A stretch of DNA of 64,000 bases from assembly GCA_965232255.1 (NCBI GenBank), contig OZ246962.1, positions 2,914,001 through 2,978,000 of the forward strand. Direction: 5' to 3'. The notes beneath the pieces are model-generated. The model was not told the DNA's origin. It saw nothing but the letters and a program-made list of their open reading frames with translations, and did not search any database. Numbering within the stretch: the stretch's first letter is position 1; each line of letters starts with the position of its first letter. Shown piece after piece: positions 1-8,778 of the stretch. The translations under genes were made by a program, and so were the position numbers. Origin of the DNA: Endozoicomonas sp965232255. GTDB taxonomy: Bacteria; Pseudomonadota; Gammaproteobacteria; Pseudomonadales; Endozoicomonadaceae.

Positions 1-1965
1 CTCGATCGAGCTGAAATTTTTAAAACCATCAAAAGCTTTGGCTCTGATGAAAGAAAGAGGCTGGCTCGGTTACTGTATAAAGATGCCAGTTATAGCCATG
101 CCCACAGTGCGTTTGGAACGAATGCCGGTTATCACTTAGCGATGCAGCCAACCTCGGATCAATATATGGTTGCTACCATATGTTCCTTGCTGGAAACAGA
201 AGATTGTCAAAAATCGAAAAAATGGCTGGTTCGTCGCGCTGATTATCACAACCATTCCCGCCATGTGGCACACCTGAAAAACGAAAAAGCCAGCCATGTC
301 CCACAACATTTTGTTGAGGAGCTCACCAACTTGACGGTATCTCCCGGGTCCCGGGCGTATTTCGCTATTCATGCTGGCAGACCCAGCAAAAATATTGCCA
401 TACCGTGTCGTGTCTGTTTTGTTCATACCACTGATGAAAAAGCCCATGCCCAGCTTTTTCATCCCCATGGGCTGGCGCGGGTGGGCAAGAATGAGGTACC
501 AACCCGACTGGCTTTCTCGGAACGGTTTTTACAAGTATTGGACAGCTCACGTTTGTCGGAACCAATAAAAGAGCGTTTGTTCCCGCCCGTACTGTATCGC
601 CTGTTTAATAAAGTCGGTTGCAATTATGCGGCATTATCGCACAGTGCACAGCTGCTTCCCGAGGCGTTTCTCAGTGACGAGCTACGCCTTAATCTTGACC
701 AGTCAAGTAAAGATTATATTGCCCTGATAAAAACCTATGTGACCAAGCGGACTTCTGATAACACCGAGGCTATTGTTGGCTGCCTTAAAACGTTAGTAAA
801 TTGCGCCACCAACGTACCGGCATTGGCCCAGGTAGGAGCAGAAATCAAAGCGATTTTGCAACAACGACAGGTTGCCATACCTCAGGACACAGTAGCGCAG
901 CGGTTTCTGGTAAAAAAATTTCCCATGCCAATATCGTTAGCTCACGCCAACAACAGACTCTCTGACACCAGGGCAAGCTTACTGGCGCTGAATATTGCTG
1001 CCCAGCCTACTCAATGGCACCTGGCGGCCAGAGGCGATGGAGAAGACTTCTTCTCGCGCACAGCCATGCGCGACATCGTGCAACTGGCTATGGATGCCGT
1101 CAGTGCCCGCAATGGCAGTGATGTACGCCCCGGATCCGCACCAGTGTTCATTGGCCATGTTCCATCAGAGATTGCTGATGGAATTGCCGCGAAGCACGGC
1201 TTTCTTGACTGCATCCACGGTGGAAACATCCTGCACGGCAAGTACTCTCATGCGTTGGCGATAACTTGCCTGGCTTATCAGGTGGGTTTAACCCAGAAGG
1301 TGCTAGGCGCCATTATCAATCATTCCTTGTGGGGTAAAATTTTCGATCGGAACCCCCATGGGGCTGTGGATGCTGAACGAGAATCGTCAAATTTGCCGTT
1401 TATCAAGCTCAATCGCACTAAATCGCTGATGTTTAATAATTCTCCTTATAAGCTTCACGCTTTACTCACCACCGGGCAGCTTTCTGCCAGTCTTGAGGAA
1501 ATAGCCATCGTAATAGCCCACTCTTGCGAGCCAGATCATTTATTGCACCGACTGGCTTGCCGGATGGGCATGTCTGAGCCGCTGACACTGGATAAGCTGG
1601 CACAGTTAACCGACGATATCCGGGTATTGGAGATGGTCCTGGCCACAAAGCACTTAAACTCCATGGAGCAGATCAATCGTGCCCTGGGCAAGTCCTGTGA
1701 GGAGTTGTACGATCCGGGCGTGATCCGCGGCTATCTTGATGACGGTACGCCGAGTATTGGCAACTTCCCCAACAGCGATGGGGAGCTTGAGAGAAAAAAA
1801 GCGAAAAAGTATCTGGCCAAACACTGTCAGGTGATGGGAATTCAGCTTGCTGACGACAGTGATGCTTGCGCAAGCGCGAGAACCATCAAGATCGCTACTG
1901 AAGCTGACATTGATAAATGCAATGTTTTTGTCGTCTATCCGCCCATTGCTCAAAGCAAACAATAG
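1..1965 (+). CDS. Large unknown protein, 5' end outside window (effector-like)
   Basis: The reading frame is open from the first base of the window, so this is the 3' part of a longer gene; 654 residues are visible. I do not recognise the family. There is no signal peptide or obvious membrane segment in the visible part. A His/Gly-rich stretch near base 1200-1255 (DCIHGGNILHGKYSHAL) stands out as the most motif-like segment and could be catalytic or metal-binding. The gene ends next to two copies of a short AACAATAG-containing repeat, the first of which includes its stop codon. Size, lack of a recognised enzyme domain and the effector-like genes elsewhere in the window suggest a host-directed protein, but that is inference only. 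Confidence 0.6.
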   Translation, partial: LDRAEIFKTIKSFGSDERKRLARLLYKDASYSHAHSAFGTNAGYHLAMQPTSDQYMVATICSLLETEDCQKSKKWLVRRADYHNHSRHVAHLKNEKASHVPQHFVEELTNLTVSPGSRAYFAIHAGRPSKNIAIPCRVCFVHTTDEKAHAQLFHPHGLARVGKNEVPTRLAFSERFLQVLDSSRLSEPIKERLFPPVLYRLFNKVGCNYAALSHSAQLLPEAFLSDELRLNLDQSSKDYIALIKTYVTKRTSDNTEAIVGCLKTLVNCATNVPALAQVGAEIKAILQQRQVAIPQDTVAQRFLVKKFPMPISLAHANNRLSDTRASLLALNIAAQPTQWHLAARGDGEDFFSRTAMRDIVQLAMDAVSARNGSDVRPGSAPVFIGHVPSEIADGIAAKHGFLDCIHGGNILHGKYSHALAITCLAYQVGLTQKVLGAIINHSLWGKIFDRNPHGAVDAERESSNLPFIKLNRTKSLMFNNSPYKLHALLTTGQLSASLEEIAIVIAHSCEPDHLLHRLACRMGMSEPLTLDKLAQLTDDIRVLEMVLATKHLNSMEQINRALGKSCEELYDPGVIRGYLDDGTPSIGNFPNSDGELERKKAKKYLAKHCQVMGIQLADDSDACASARTIKIATEADIDKCNVFVVYPPIAQSKQ

Positions 1966-1994
1966 TTACCTGGCTTAAAAAAACAATAGTTGCC
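1957..1994. repeat. Short direct repeat, two 14-bp copies 24 bp apart
   Basis: AAACAATAGTTACC at 1957-1970 recurs as AAACAATAGTTGCC at 1981-1994. The first copy overlaps the stop codon of the preceding gene. A closely related word, CAAACAATA followed by two variable bases and TAC, occurs again near two repeat-protein genes, at 12380 and 41098. Confidence 0.55.
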
Positions 1995-2117
1995 TTGCGT
2001 GAAAATATGTACGAATGTTTCCCGGAGTCCCTGTTTGATTGCTATGGTCAGTAACGGATAGGTCGGAGTGGATAATTCCACAGATCGCACAGTCACCTGT
2101 TTATGAGGTAACGACCC

Positions 2118-2411
2118 ATGAAAATCACCATGGTGGTCAAGATCATGCTTGACGGAACGCTCTGTCAAAAGTGCCAGCAAGTTTATGAACGCCTGCAAAA
2201 CCTGGGGCATCTCGAACATATTGACCATATTGTCACCGCATCTGATGACGATCCTGACAGCACTGGCAGTTTGCTGGCCGGACTGTTCCAGGTGGACAAC
2301 ACACCATTTTTCATTGTTGAGGAAGAGGACCGGGAACCAGTTATTTACACCGTGTACCTGAAACTGGTGCGAGAAGTGTTGGCCAGACGCAAGCCATTAG
2401 CGGCTGGGTAA
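2118..2411 (+). CDS. Small thioredoxin/glutaredoxin-fold protein
   Basis: A 97-residue protein with a CQKC (CxxC) redox motif near residue 16 and a downstream NTPFF segment near residue 61, which fits the cis-proline loop of thioredoxin folds. A short hydrophobic first strand precedes the CxxC, as expected for glutaredoxin- or thioredoxin-like proteins. It probably acts as a cytoplasmic thiol-disulfide protein; substrate unknown. It runs convergently into cysB and the two 3' ends overlap by about 15 bases, so they may share antisense 3' transcripts. Next to a sulfur regulator, a role in sulfur or redox physiology is plausible but unproven. Confidence 0.7.
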   Translation: MKITMVVKIMLDGTLCQKCQQVYERLQNLGHLEHIDHIVTASDDDPDSTGSLLAGLFQVDNTPFFIVEEEDREPVIYTVYLKLVREVLARRKPLAAG

Positions 2412-3371
2412 CAGGACCTGAGAGAACAGTTCATCCACTTCCGTTTTGCTGTGAAGAGCGATGGCGTCCTGTACCATGTCCCTAGTCAGGTGGGGGGCAA
2501 ACGAGGTAATGAAGTCGTACATAAACCCACGCAAGAAGGTCCCGCGCCGAAAACCGATCCGGGTGATACTCGGCTCAAACAAGTGCTCTGCATCGAGCGC
2601 TACCAAGTCAGAATCCAACTGTGGATCGTAGGCCATCCTGGCAATAATGCCCACCCCTAGCCCAAGGCGAACATAGGTTTTGATAACATCCGCATCAGTG
2701 GCAGTAAAAACAACTCTGGGTGATAACCCTTCATTCATAAACGCTTCGTCAAGCTTGGAGCGGCCGGTAAAACCAAACACATAAGTGACCAGAGCGAAAC
2801 GGGCGAGATCTTTCAGGGTTAACTTTGAGATTTGTGTCAGCGGGTGGCCTTTTGGCACCAGGGCGCAGCGATTCCAGCTATAGCACGGCATCATAACCAG
2901 ATCATTAAACAGCTCAAGCGCCTCTGTGGCGATGGCAAAATCCACCGACCCGTCAGCTGCCATCTCGGCAATTTGAATGGGGGAGCCCTGATGCATATGC
3001 AGAGCGACATCCGGGTACTGACCAATAAACTGCTGAATAATGCCCGGCAATGCGTAGCGTGCCTGAGTATGGGTAGTAGCGATGGAAAGCGAGCCTTTGC
3101 GCTCGTCACTGAACTCCTGGGCGACCTGCTTGATGGATTCCACCTTACGCAGAATCTCACCGGCGGTATCAATGATTTTCTCGCCAGCCGGTGTGATACG
3201 GGTCAGGTGCTTGCCACTGCGAGCAAACACCTCCACACCAAGCTCGTCTTCCAGAAGCCGGATCTGCTTGCTGATACCGGGCTGAGAAGTGTATAGGCTC
3301 TGCGCAGTGGCCGACACGTTAAGATCGTGGTGGGCGACCTCCCAGATATAGCGCAGTTGTTGCAGCTTCAT
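2397..3371 (-). CDS. cysB: CysB, LysR-type regulator of cysteine biosynthesis
   Basis: 324 residues from the ATG at 3371, the same length as Escherichia coli CysB and starting MKLQQLRYIWEV as the family does. The frame stays open 96 bases further upstream, but that extension has no family counterpart. The N-terminal winged HTH spans about residues 1-60 (the SQPGISKQI recognition helix is visible) and the C-terminal periplasmic-binding-like domain senses N-acetylserine or O-acetylserine. CysB activates sulfate assimilation and cysteine synthesis genes as a tetramer. No cys structural genes lie beside it here. Confidence 0.95.
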   Translation of the reverse strand: MKLQQLRYIWEVAHHDLNVSATAQSLYTSQPGISKQIRLLEDELGVEVFARSGKHLTRITPAGEKIIDTAGEILRKVESIKQVAQEFSDERKGSLSIATTHTQARYALPGIIQQFIGQYPDVALHMHQGSPIQIAEMAADGSVDFAIATEALELFNDLVMMPCYSWNRCALVPKGHPLTQISKLTLKDLARFALVTYVFGFTGRSKLDEAFMNEGLSPRVVFTATDADVIKTYVRLGLGVGIIARMAYDPQLDSDLVALDAEHLFEPSITRIGFRRGTFLRGFMYDFITSFAPHLTRDMVQDAIALHSKTEVDELFSQVLLPSR

Positions 3372-3771
3372 TGACGGCCTCCGGTCAGGCAGGTTGTGCT
3401 GACAAAAATGATCAGAATGAAACATTCCACAAAGCCAAACAGTGAAATTCGTTACTCTCCCGCCCATGTCAATCCATGTGGGCGCACCACCATCGACTGT
3501 GGGTGGCCATCAACTCCTGTGTGAGCACACCATACTGCCCATAGTCAGTTTTAACGTCGTCTCAGCCGTTTTATACGCTTATAACTGTACACCATACATT
3601 TTTGGGTGTTTATCGATTTCAAGCACATGGTTCCGCCGACTTTGTAACCGGTTGCTCAGTCAAAAAACAGTGCCAGCATACCTGCGTTACCGGCCAGTTG
3701 ACACAATGACTTCGCCTGCGTTTTTTTGTCAGAAGCGCTGATTATAGCCCGATACTAACAGTATGCTTTGC

Positions 3772-3784
3772 GATAATGATTATC
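3772..3784. promoter_or_regulatory. Possible Fur binding site
   Basis: GATAATGATTATC is a perfect GATAAT-n-ATTATC inverted repeat, the 6-1-6 core of Fur boxes. It is not directly in front of an annotated gene; a palindrome with a short T-run follows about 40 bases downstream. It may serve a small iron-regulated RNA, or be a chance AT-rich palindrome. Confidence 0.35.
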
Positions 3785-3824
3785 TGTATTGGCGTCACGA
3801 ACGTGTCGATGTATGGCACCAGGC

Positions 3825-3843
3825 ACCTTGTCGACAAGGTTTT
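3825..3843 (+). terminator. Short palindrome with T-run, possible terminator
   Basis: ACCTTGTCGACAAGGT is a perfect 16-bp palindrome followed by TTTT. As RNA it would form a six-base-pair stem with a TCGA loop and a U-tract. No gene clearly ends here. Confidence 0.3.
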
Positions 3844-3995
3844 AAGACGAGGCTGCCCCTGGGCCACAAGTGCACCAGTGTGTCATCAGCCATTAAAATG
3901 GGCAGTTTGTGTTGATTAACGAATGTAGATATTTTTGCCGGATAGCACAGGAAGGTGCATCTTTATAGTCATTGTGTTTTGCTTCCCCTGTATAT

Positions 3996-4400
3996 TCACC
4001 GGGGCTTGAGCACAAACAGCTCAATCTGCTCACTTTGCTGTTTTACTGCTGTGGTGGCCAACAGCGGACGAGCAGTCTTTTGTTCCCTGGGGAGTCCTGG
4101 GAGGCATAGCTGAGCATCGGACGCCGGCAGAAACTCTTCAGTCCGATTACCATTCGCTTTGCGCTCCACCGGCATATTGCTGATGCGCCGCTCCAGTATG
4201 GCAGCACAAATCATACAAACCTTGGCTAAATGGCCATTGACCAATACTTCGTAGTTGCAGTTACCGGTGAGAATTTCGGTACACAGTGTCCGGTCGCTTC
4301 TTGACTCAATATCCAGGTTTGCCTCGACCAAATGACGCATGCCGCTACCATCATCGGTGACAAAAAAGTTGGATAAAATGACCTGTTTATAACGCTTCAC
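3996..4400 (-). CDS. Hypothetical protein, 134 residues
   Basis: Starts with GTG at 4400 and ends with TGA at 3996. I do not recognise it. It has several cysteines in the central part (CTEILTGNC, CMICAAIL) that could bind metal, and a low-complexity, glutamine-containing C-terminus. There is no signal peptide. No convincing Shine-Dalgarno precedes the GTG, so the start is uncertain. It stands alone between cysB and greB; likely a lineage-specific gene. Confidence 0.4.
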   Translation of the reverse strand: MKRYKQVILSNFFVTDDGSGMRHLVEANLDIESRSDRTLCTEILTGNCNYEVLVNGHLAKVCMICAAILERRISNMPVERKANGNRTEEFLPASDAQLCLPGLPREQKTARPLLATTAVKQQSEQIELFVLKPR

Positions 4401-4555
4401 TGTTGTTTTGTCAGACTAATGGGAGAAAAAAGAGATCACAGTTATGATCAGAAATCAAAAGGCGTAGTAAAGTACACCATTATATCGAATATTTATACTG
4501 GTGATATACTTCCACCACACTGTTAAGTTTATTGCCTCTCACTTGTCCAATCGGC

Positions 4556-5065
4556 TCAATTGGCACCGCTCTCGTCCTGCAGTGGCTCCTGAAACGGCTG
4601 ATACTGTATTTTGTTAATCAGCCAGATTTTTGCTCCGCCGGGGGCGTGTACCAGTACTTCATCATCCACCTGTCGTCCAACCATTGCCCGGGCCATGGGC
4701 GAATCAATGGTGATGTGATTGTTCCTGGTATCAATTTCATCTGCCCCAACAATACGACATTGAAGTACCTTCCCCTCCTCATCTTCCAATTCCACCCAGG
4801 CACCAAAAAACGCTTTACCCTCTTGCTCGGCGGCGTAATCCACCACTTTTAATACATCCAACCGCTTACTGAGATAGCGTATGCGACGGTCGATTTCCCG
4901 CAATAGTCGCTTGCCTTCTTTGTACTCAGCATTTTCACTACGATCCCCAAGGGCGGCCGCCTCAGAAACCGCCTGGGTAACCTCAGGGCGTCTGACCCGC
5001 CAAAGGTAATGCAGTTCTTGCTCCAGTTTGTCTTTGCCGGCACGGGTAATCAGGGGAGATTTCAT
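4556..5065 (-). CDS. greB: GreB, transcript-cleavage factor
   Basis: 169 residues matching GreB closely: the LGDRSENAEYKEGK segment at the tip of the N-terminal coiled coil carries the acidic residues that coordinate Mg in the RNA polymerase secondary channel, and the C-terminal domain contains FFGAWVELEDEEG and ITIDSPMARA. GreB rescues backtracked RNA polymerase by stimulating cleavage of the nascent transcript 3' end. Residues such as YLWR in the N-terminal helix favour GreB over GreA. It is downstream of nfuA on the same strand, with a hairpin between them, so it is probably transcribed separately or by readthrough. Confidence 0.95.
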   Translation of the reverse strand: MKSPLITRAGKDKLEQELHYLWRVRRPEVTQAVSEAAALGDRSENAEYKEGKRLLREIDRRIRYLSKRLDVLKVVDYAAEQEGKAFFGAWVELEDEEGKVLQCRIVGADEIDTRNNHITIDSPMARAMVGRQVDDEVLVHAPGGAKIWLINKIQYQPFQEPLQDESGAN

Positions 5066-5085
5066 CGGGTAGACCGTCGTAAATG

Positions 5086-5118
5086 GAAAATACAGCTCGT
5101 GGGAAAAGCTGTATTTTC
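5086..5118 (-). terminator. Hairpin between nfuA and greB
   Basis: GAAAATACAGCT (5086-5097) pairs perfectly with AGCTGTATTTTC (5107-5118), giving a 12-bp stem with a 9-base loop. It lies 14 bases after the nfuA stop codon. The T-run is part of the stem, so it may act in either direction or only attenuate. Confidence 0.65.
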
Positions 5119-5132
5119 ACCACCCAAAAACA

Positions 5133-5714
5133 TCACTTGTAAAAAGCGTTTTCGGTATTGCTGTGATCGGTAACATCACGCACGCCTTTCAGTTCCGGAA
5201 TGCGCTCCATCAGCGTCTTTTCAACGCCGTCTTTCAAGGTCAGATCCACGGCCGCACAGCCCTGACAGCCGCCACCAAACTGCAACACCGCAACACCATC
5301 GTCCAGTTCCACCAGTGAGACCATACCACCGTGGGAGGCCAGCCCAGGATTGATTTCCATTTGCAGGTAGTAATTGACCTTCATGTCCAGCGGGCTATCG
5401 TCATTGACCTTGGGCAGCTTGGCGTTGGGCGCCTTGATGGTTAGCTGACCGCCGAGTTTGTCTTCGGCAAAATCCACTAATGCCTCATCCAGAAACGGCT
5501 CGCTTACCTCTTCTACGTAGCAGTTAAAGTAATCTAGCTCCAGCTTCAGGTCATCCTCTTGCTCCTCACCTGGCTTGCAGTAAGCCAGGCAGGTTTCGGC
5601 GTAAGGCGTGCCGGGATTGCTGACGAATAAACGAACGCCAGTATCCTCAACGCCTTGTTTTTCCAGTAACTGGGCCAGGTACTTCTGTGCGGCTTCAGTA
5701 AATGTAATGTTCAA
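5133..5714 (-). CDS. nfuA: NfuA, Fe-S cluster carrier protein (TTG start)
   Basis: NfuA receives a [4Fe-4S] cluster and hands it to target enzymes, especially under oxidative stress or iron starvation. The N-terminal degenerate A-type domain contains VSNPGTPYAETCLAYC, and the C-terminal Nfu domain has the cluster-ligating CxxC in GGGCQGCAAVD. I chose the TTG at 5714: it gives 193 residues (E. coli NfuA has 191), begins NITFTEAAQ at the family N-terminus, and has GAGGA nine bases upstream. The upstream ATG at 5762 would add 16 unrelated residues. A rare TTG start may keep translation low. Confidence 0.93.
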   Translation of the reverse strand: MNITFTEAAQKYLAQLLEKQGVEDTGVRLFVSNPGTPYAETCLAYCKPGEEQEDDLKLELDYFNCYVEEVSEPFLDEALVDFAEDKLGGQLTIKAPNAKLPKVNDDSPLDMKVNYYLQMEINPGLASHGGMVSLVELDDGVAVLQFGGGCQGCAAVDLTLKDGVEKTLMERIPELKGVRDVTDHSNTENAFYK

Positions 5715-5860
5715 TGCAACAGTTCCTCGGGTTAACTTTCTGGCTATTCTATGCCATTGCACCGGGCATTGGCAGTCATGGTGTTTTAACGCACTGATCT
5801 GGTTTCATTTTCCGGAGCGATGAGTAGAATACGAACCGTTTTAGCGAAATCGTCGTAAAC

Positions 5861-6269
5861 CCTCGCCTTTATGCCCTCGGGTGCAATAGGGCGGGGATAC
5901 AAGACGGGAGTGCAGAGCACTCCGCCATCAAACGATTGCGGTGTATCCGACTATTCATAATCGAACTCTCTGTCTATAGTTGCACTCGGTCTGTCTCGGC
6001 AGAGACTCACGGTGACGAAAACCAAGCACTGTTAACAAAAAACTTGAGCGGAGACTCCCGCTCGTTGGGCTAGATAACCACGAAAGACACTATTGCAGTG
6101 CATCGTAGGGAACCGTATAGGTACCCAACAGATCAAACAAAAGACCAAACAAATGGCCGAGGGGCACCCGGTCACTGCTGATGGAGGCTTCTGTGTAAAT
6201 CCGGTTCATCGCCGGTTGTAGCCTATGAAGTCAGAAAGAAGCCTCGCCCGATAGGGCGGGGAGTGTCAC
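5861..6269 (+). repeat. Repeat element with hairpins at both ends (IS200/IS605-type 3' end)
   Basis: The nfuA-6292 gap (577 bp) holds no gene but carries two related hairpins: 5861-5896 and 6241-6269. The block 6171-6269 is about 80% identical over 60 bases to 26570-26675 (shared TAAATCCGGTT, ATCGCC and TGAAGTCAGAA) and ends in a CCTCGCCC/GGGCGGGG stem plus AGTGTCAC. This arrangement fits the right end and guide-RNA scaffold of TnpB-type IS200/IS605 elements. No tnpB remains, so it is a solo end or a small non-autonomous derivative. Confidence 0.5.
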
Positions 6270-6291
6270 GCAGCGATAAACGAGATCAACA

Positions 6292-7107
6292 ATGAAAGAA
6301 ACCATCAGCATCCTCGGGTGTGGCTGGCTGGGTATGCCTCTGGGTGAGCGCCTGGTTAACAGTGGCTATCACGTTAAAGGTTCCACCACCCGCGAAGAGA
6401 AGATGCCTGCCATCATCACCGCCGGTATGGAGTCTTATGTTATTGGTCTGTCGCCGGAACCTGAAGGGGACATTGAGTCGTTCCTTGATACCGATATTCT
6501 GTTTATCAATATTCCACCAGGCAAAGGCGATGGCCTGCCGGGCTTTTACCTGCGCCAGATGCAGGCACTGCTTGAGCGGGTGGAACAATCCCGGGTCAGG
6601 AAAGTCATTCTGATCAGTGCCACCTCGGTGTACCCGCAGAATAACTGCGAAGTGACAGAAGACGATGCAGTTCGCATTGAGTCGCCATTTATGGATACGC
6701 CCTGGCTGGATGTTGAAGACCTGTTCACAAGGCAGCCCACGCTGAAAACCACCATTTTACGTTTTTCCGGTCTGATTGGTGGCGAGTATCAGCCCGGTCG
6801 TTACTTCTCGGGGCGCGAACTCGGCGGTGCCGACGATCCTGTCAATATGATTCACCGGGAAGATTGCCTACGTATTATCGAACAAATTATTGCCAAAAAC
6901 CTCTTTGGTGACGTTTTCAACGCATCTGCCGATGGGCACCCTACCCGCCGTCAACTCTACACCCGCTCCTGTGAAATCATGGGCATTGAACCACCGGTCT
7001 TTGTTGATCAACCCATGCCCTACCGGCTGATCAACTGCGACAAGTTAAAAAAAGCACTTAATTATCAGTTTGTTTATCCCGATCCTTTAACTGCTTTGGA
7101 AAAATAA
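6292..7107 (+). CDS. NAD(P)-binding epimerase-like protein (YeeZ type)
   Basis: 271 residues with an N-terminal Rossmann dinucleotide-binding loop GCGWLGMPLG at residues 9-18 and an extended-SDR layout resembling E. coli YeeZ. ISATSVYP near residue 108 occupies the position of the SDR Ser/Tyr region, and a C-terminal substrate domain follows. Members of this group are annotated as NAD-dependent epimerase/dehydratases, but the substrate is not known. It follows a repeat element and ends in a perfect inverted repeat at 7113-7140, so it is probably monocistronic. Confidence 0.75.
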   Translation: MKETISILGCGWLGMPLGERLVNSGYHVKGSTTREEKMPAIITAGMESYVIGLSPEPEGDIESFLDTDILFINIPPGKGDGLPGFYLRQMQALLERVEQSRVRKVILISATSVYPQNNCEVTEDDAVRIESPFMDTPWLDVEDLFTRQPTLKTTILRFSGLIGGEYQPGRYFSGRELGGADDPVNMIHREDCLRIIEQIIAKNLFGDVFNASADGHPTRRQLYTRSCEIMGIEPPVFVDQPMPYRLINCDKLKKALNYQFVYPDPLTALEK

Positions 7108-7112
7108 TCAGC

Positions 7113-7140
7113 TCATACCCTGGTCGTCGCCAGGGTATGA
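7113..7140. terminator. Perfect inverted repeat after the YeeZ-like gene
   Basis: An 11-bp perfect stem (TCATACCCTGG / CCAGGGTATGA) around the six-base loop TCGTCG. There is no T-run after it, so it may be Rho-assisted or an mRNA-stabilising hairpin. Confidence 0.5.
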
Positions 7141-7269
7141 CTGTGCAGCCCCTCCCACCTGATGCTCCGCTCTATCTGTTATGCATTACAGCAGCCAACG
7201 TCTGACGTGTACCGGTTAAGCGACAATCGATGTATAGTTAACAGTTAAACAGAATCAATAAACGTCAAT

Positions 7270-8646
7270 ATGACCAAACAAATTTCTAACAACAGCAGCC
7301 CAATCGGGAAGTTTCTGCGTAACCTCTGGCAATTGGCTTTACCCATTTCCCTGCAATCAATGATGTTTTCCCTGCTGGGGCTGATTGATATTTTCATGGT
7401 GTCCCGGCTCGGTGAAACGGAAGTGGCTGCCGTTGGTATGGGCAACCGTATCTTCTTTTTTAACCTGATTGTGATTGCTGCTTTTGGCAGCGGCATGAGC
7501 ATTCTGGCTGCCCAATACATTGGTGCGCGCAATATGGACGGCGTGCGTCGAATACTGGTGCAAACCATTATGGCCGCCCTGGTCACCACCACACCATTTG
7601 TTATTGGCTATCTGCTCGTGCCCGATACGATTATGGGGTTGGTCAGTGACGATCCCGCGCTCATCGTCCAGGGCAGTAGCTATCTGATAGTCACGGCGCC
7701 GTCCTTTTTCTTTGTTGCCATTACCATTCCTTTTGAAGCATTGCTGCGAACCAATAACGACGCCAAAACACCAACTCGCATCGGTTTTATCACCATTTTG
7801 CTCAATGTACTGTTTAACTATTTGCTGATCTACGGTCACTTTGGTTTCCCAGCTCTGGGAGTTGCCGGCTCCGCTTGGGGGACTGCCATTTCCCGGTTTA
7901 TCCAAATGGCGTTGCTGCTTTATTACATCCATGTCGTGCGCGCTGCCCTGCAACCGGTCAAAGCCGATTTGTTGCAGTGCCGACAGCGTCGGCACTGGGT
8001 CAAATATATTGGTATCTGCCTGCCTATGCTGCTGCAAGATGGTCTCTGGGCATTTGGCCTGGTGCTGTATAACCTGATGTTTGCCGAGATGGGAGTGGCT
8101 GAACTGGCAGTGATGAGTGCTATCTCTTCGGTGGAGTCGGTACTTATCTCACTGTTTATTGGTTTTGCCATTGGCACGTCAATTATTCTCGGGAAGCAGC
8201 TTGGTGCCGGTGAGTTTGATCAGGCCTGGAAACAGAGCCGTCTGTTTTTACTGGCAGCCCCGGCGATAGCCCTGGTTATTGGCTTTATCACACTGATTTT
8301 CAATAAGCAGATCGTCCAGCTTTTTGGTGAGTTGGATAGTGAAACGCTGAAAATGGCCAGTCGAGTGTTGATGGTGGCTGGTTTTGGTCTGACTCTGCGT
8401 GTGATTAACCTGACCGGTATCGTCGGCATTTTGCGCAGTGGTGGGGATGTCAAAGCCTCTGCGGCGATTAACATCATCGGTATGTGGTGTGTGGGACTGC
8501 CACTGACCTGGGCTGCCGTCAATTACTGGCATTGGCCTTTGTACCTGGTCTTCGCCTGCACTTTGACGGAAGAGGCCACCAAGGCCGTTCTGGTACTTTA
8601 TCGCGTGCTGGCCAGATATTGGCTGAAAAATCTGAACACCGATTAG
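7270..8646 (+). CDS. MATE family efflux transporter
   Basis: 458 residues, about twelve hydrophobic segments in two related halves, typical of MATE Na+- or H+-coupled drug/organic-cation antiporters. Each half starts with a similar helix pair: LALPISLQSMMFSLLGLID near residue 18 and LPMLLQDGLWAFGLVLYN near residue 254. The protein sits in the inner membrane and probably exports cationic toxic compounds. It is a single gene with a weak Shine-Dalgarno. Substrate and subgroup (NorM versus DinF) cannot be decided by eye. Confidence 0.9.
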   Translation: MTKQISNNSSPIGKFLRNLWQLALPISLQSMMFSLLGLIDIFMVSRLGETEVAAVGMGNRIFFFNLIVIAAFGSGMSILAAQYIGARNMDGVRRILVQTIMAALVTTTPFVIGYLLVPDTIMGLVSDDPALIVQGSSYLIVTAPSFFFVAITIPFEALLRTNNDAKTPTRIGFITILLNVLFNYLLIYGHFGFPALGVAGSAWGTAISRFIQMALLLYYIHVVRAALQPVKADLLQCRQRRHWVKYIGICLPMLLQDGLWAFGLVLYNLMFAEMGVAELAVMSAISSVESVLISLFIGFAIGTSIILGKQLGAGEFDQAWKQSRLFLLAAPAIALVIGFITLIFNKQIVQLFGELDSETLKMASRVLMVAGFGLTLRVINLTGIVGILRSGGDVKASAAINIIGMWCVGLPLTWAAVNYWHWPLYLVFACTLTEEATKAVLVLYRVLARYWLKNLNTD

Positions 8647-8778
8647 TTGTTGTTTAACCGTGGCCTCGCGAGGGAAGGCCATTCTCTACCCTGTTTTACC
8701 TCAATACCACCTCAATACCTCACTGCTTTTTTGTGGTTGCTTGCTTGTAGTTACTTGCATTACCTTGAGGGACAGGTG

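Larger units (their letters stand above)
3372..3995. other. 624-bp gap between cysB and the next gene
   Basis: No convincing gene. It holds the cysB promoter region, a Fur-box-like palindrome (3772-3784) and a 16-bp palindrome followed by four T residues (3825-3843). A 99-codon open frame at 3442-3741 has no recognisable domain and was not accepted. Confidence 0.5.

Noticed and set aside
3372..3467. N-terminal extension of CysB
   Set aside because: LysR proteins start at the HTH; MKLQQLRYIWEV is the known CysB N-terminus.
3442..3741. 99-codon open frame upstream of cysB
   Set aside because: No domain, unusual composition and no convincing Shine-Dalgarno.
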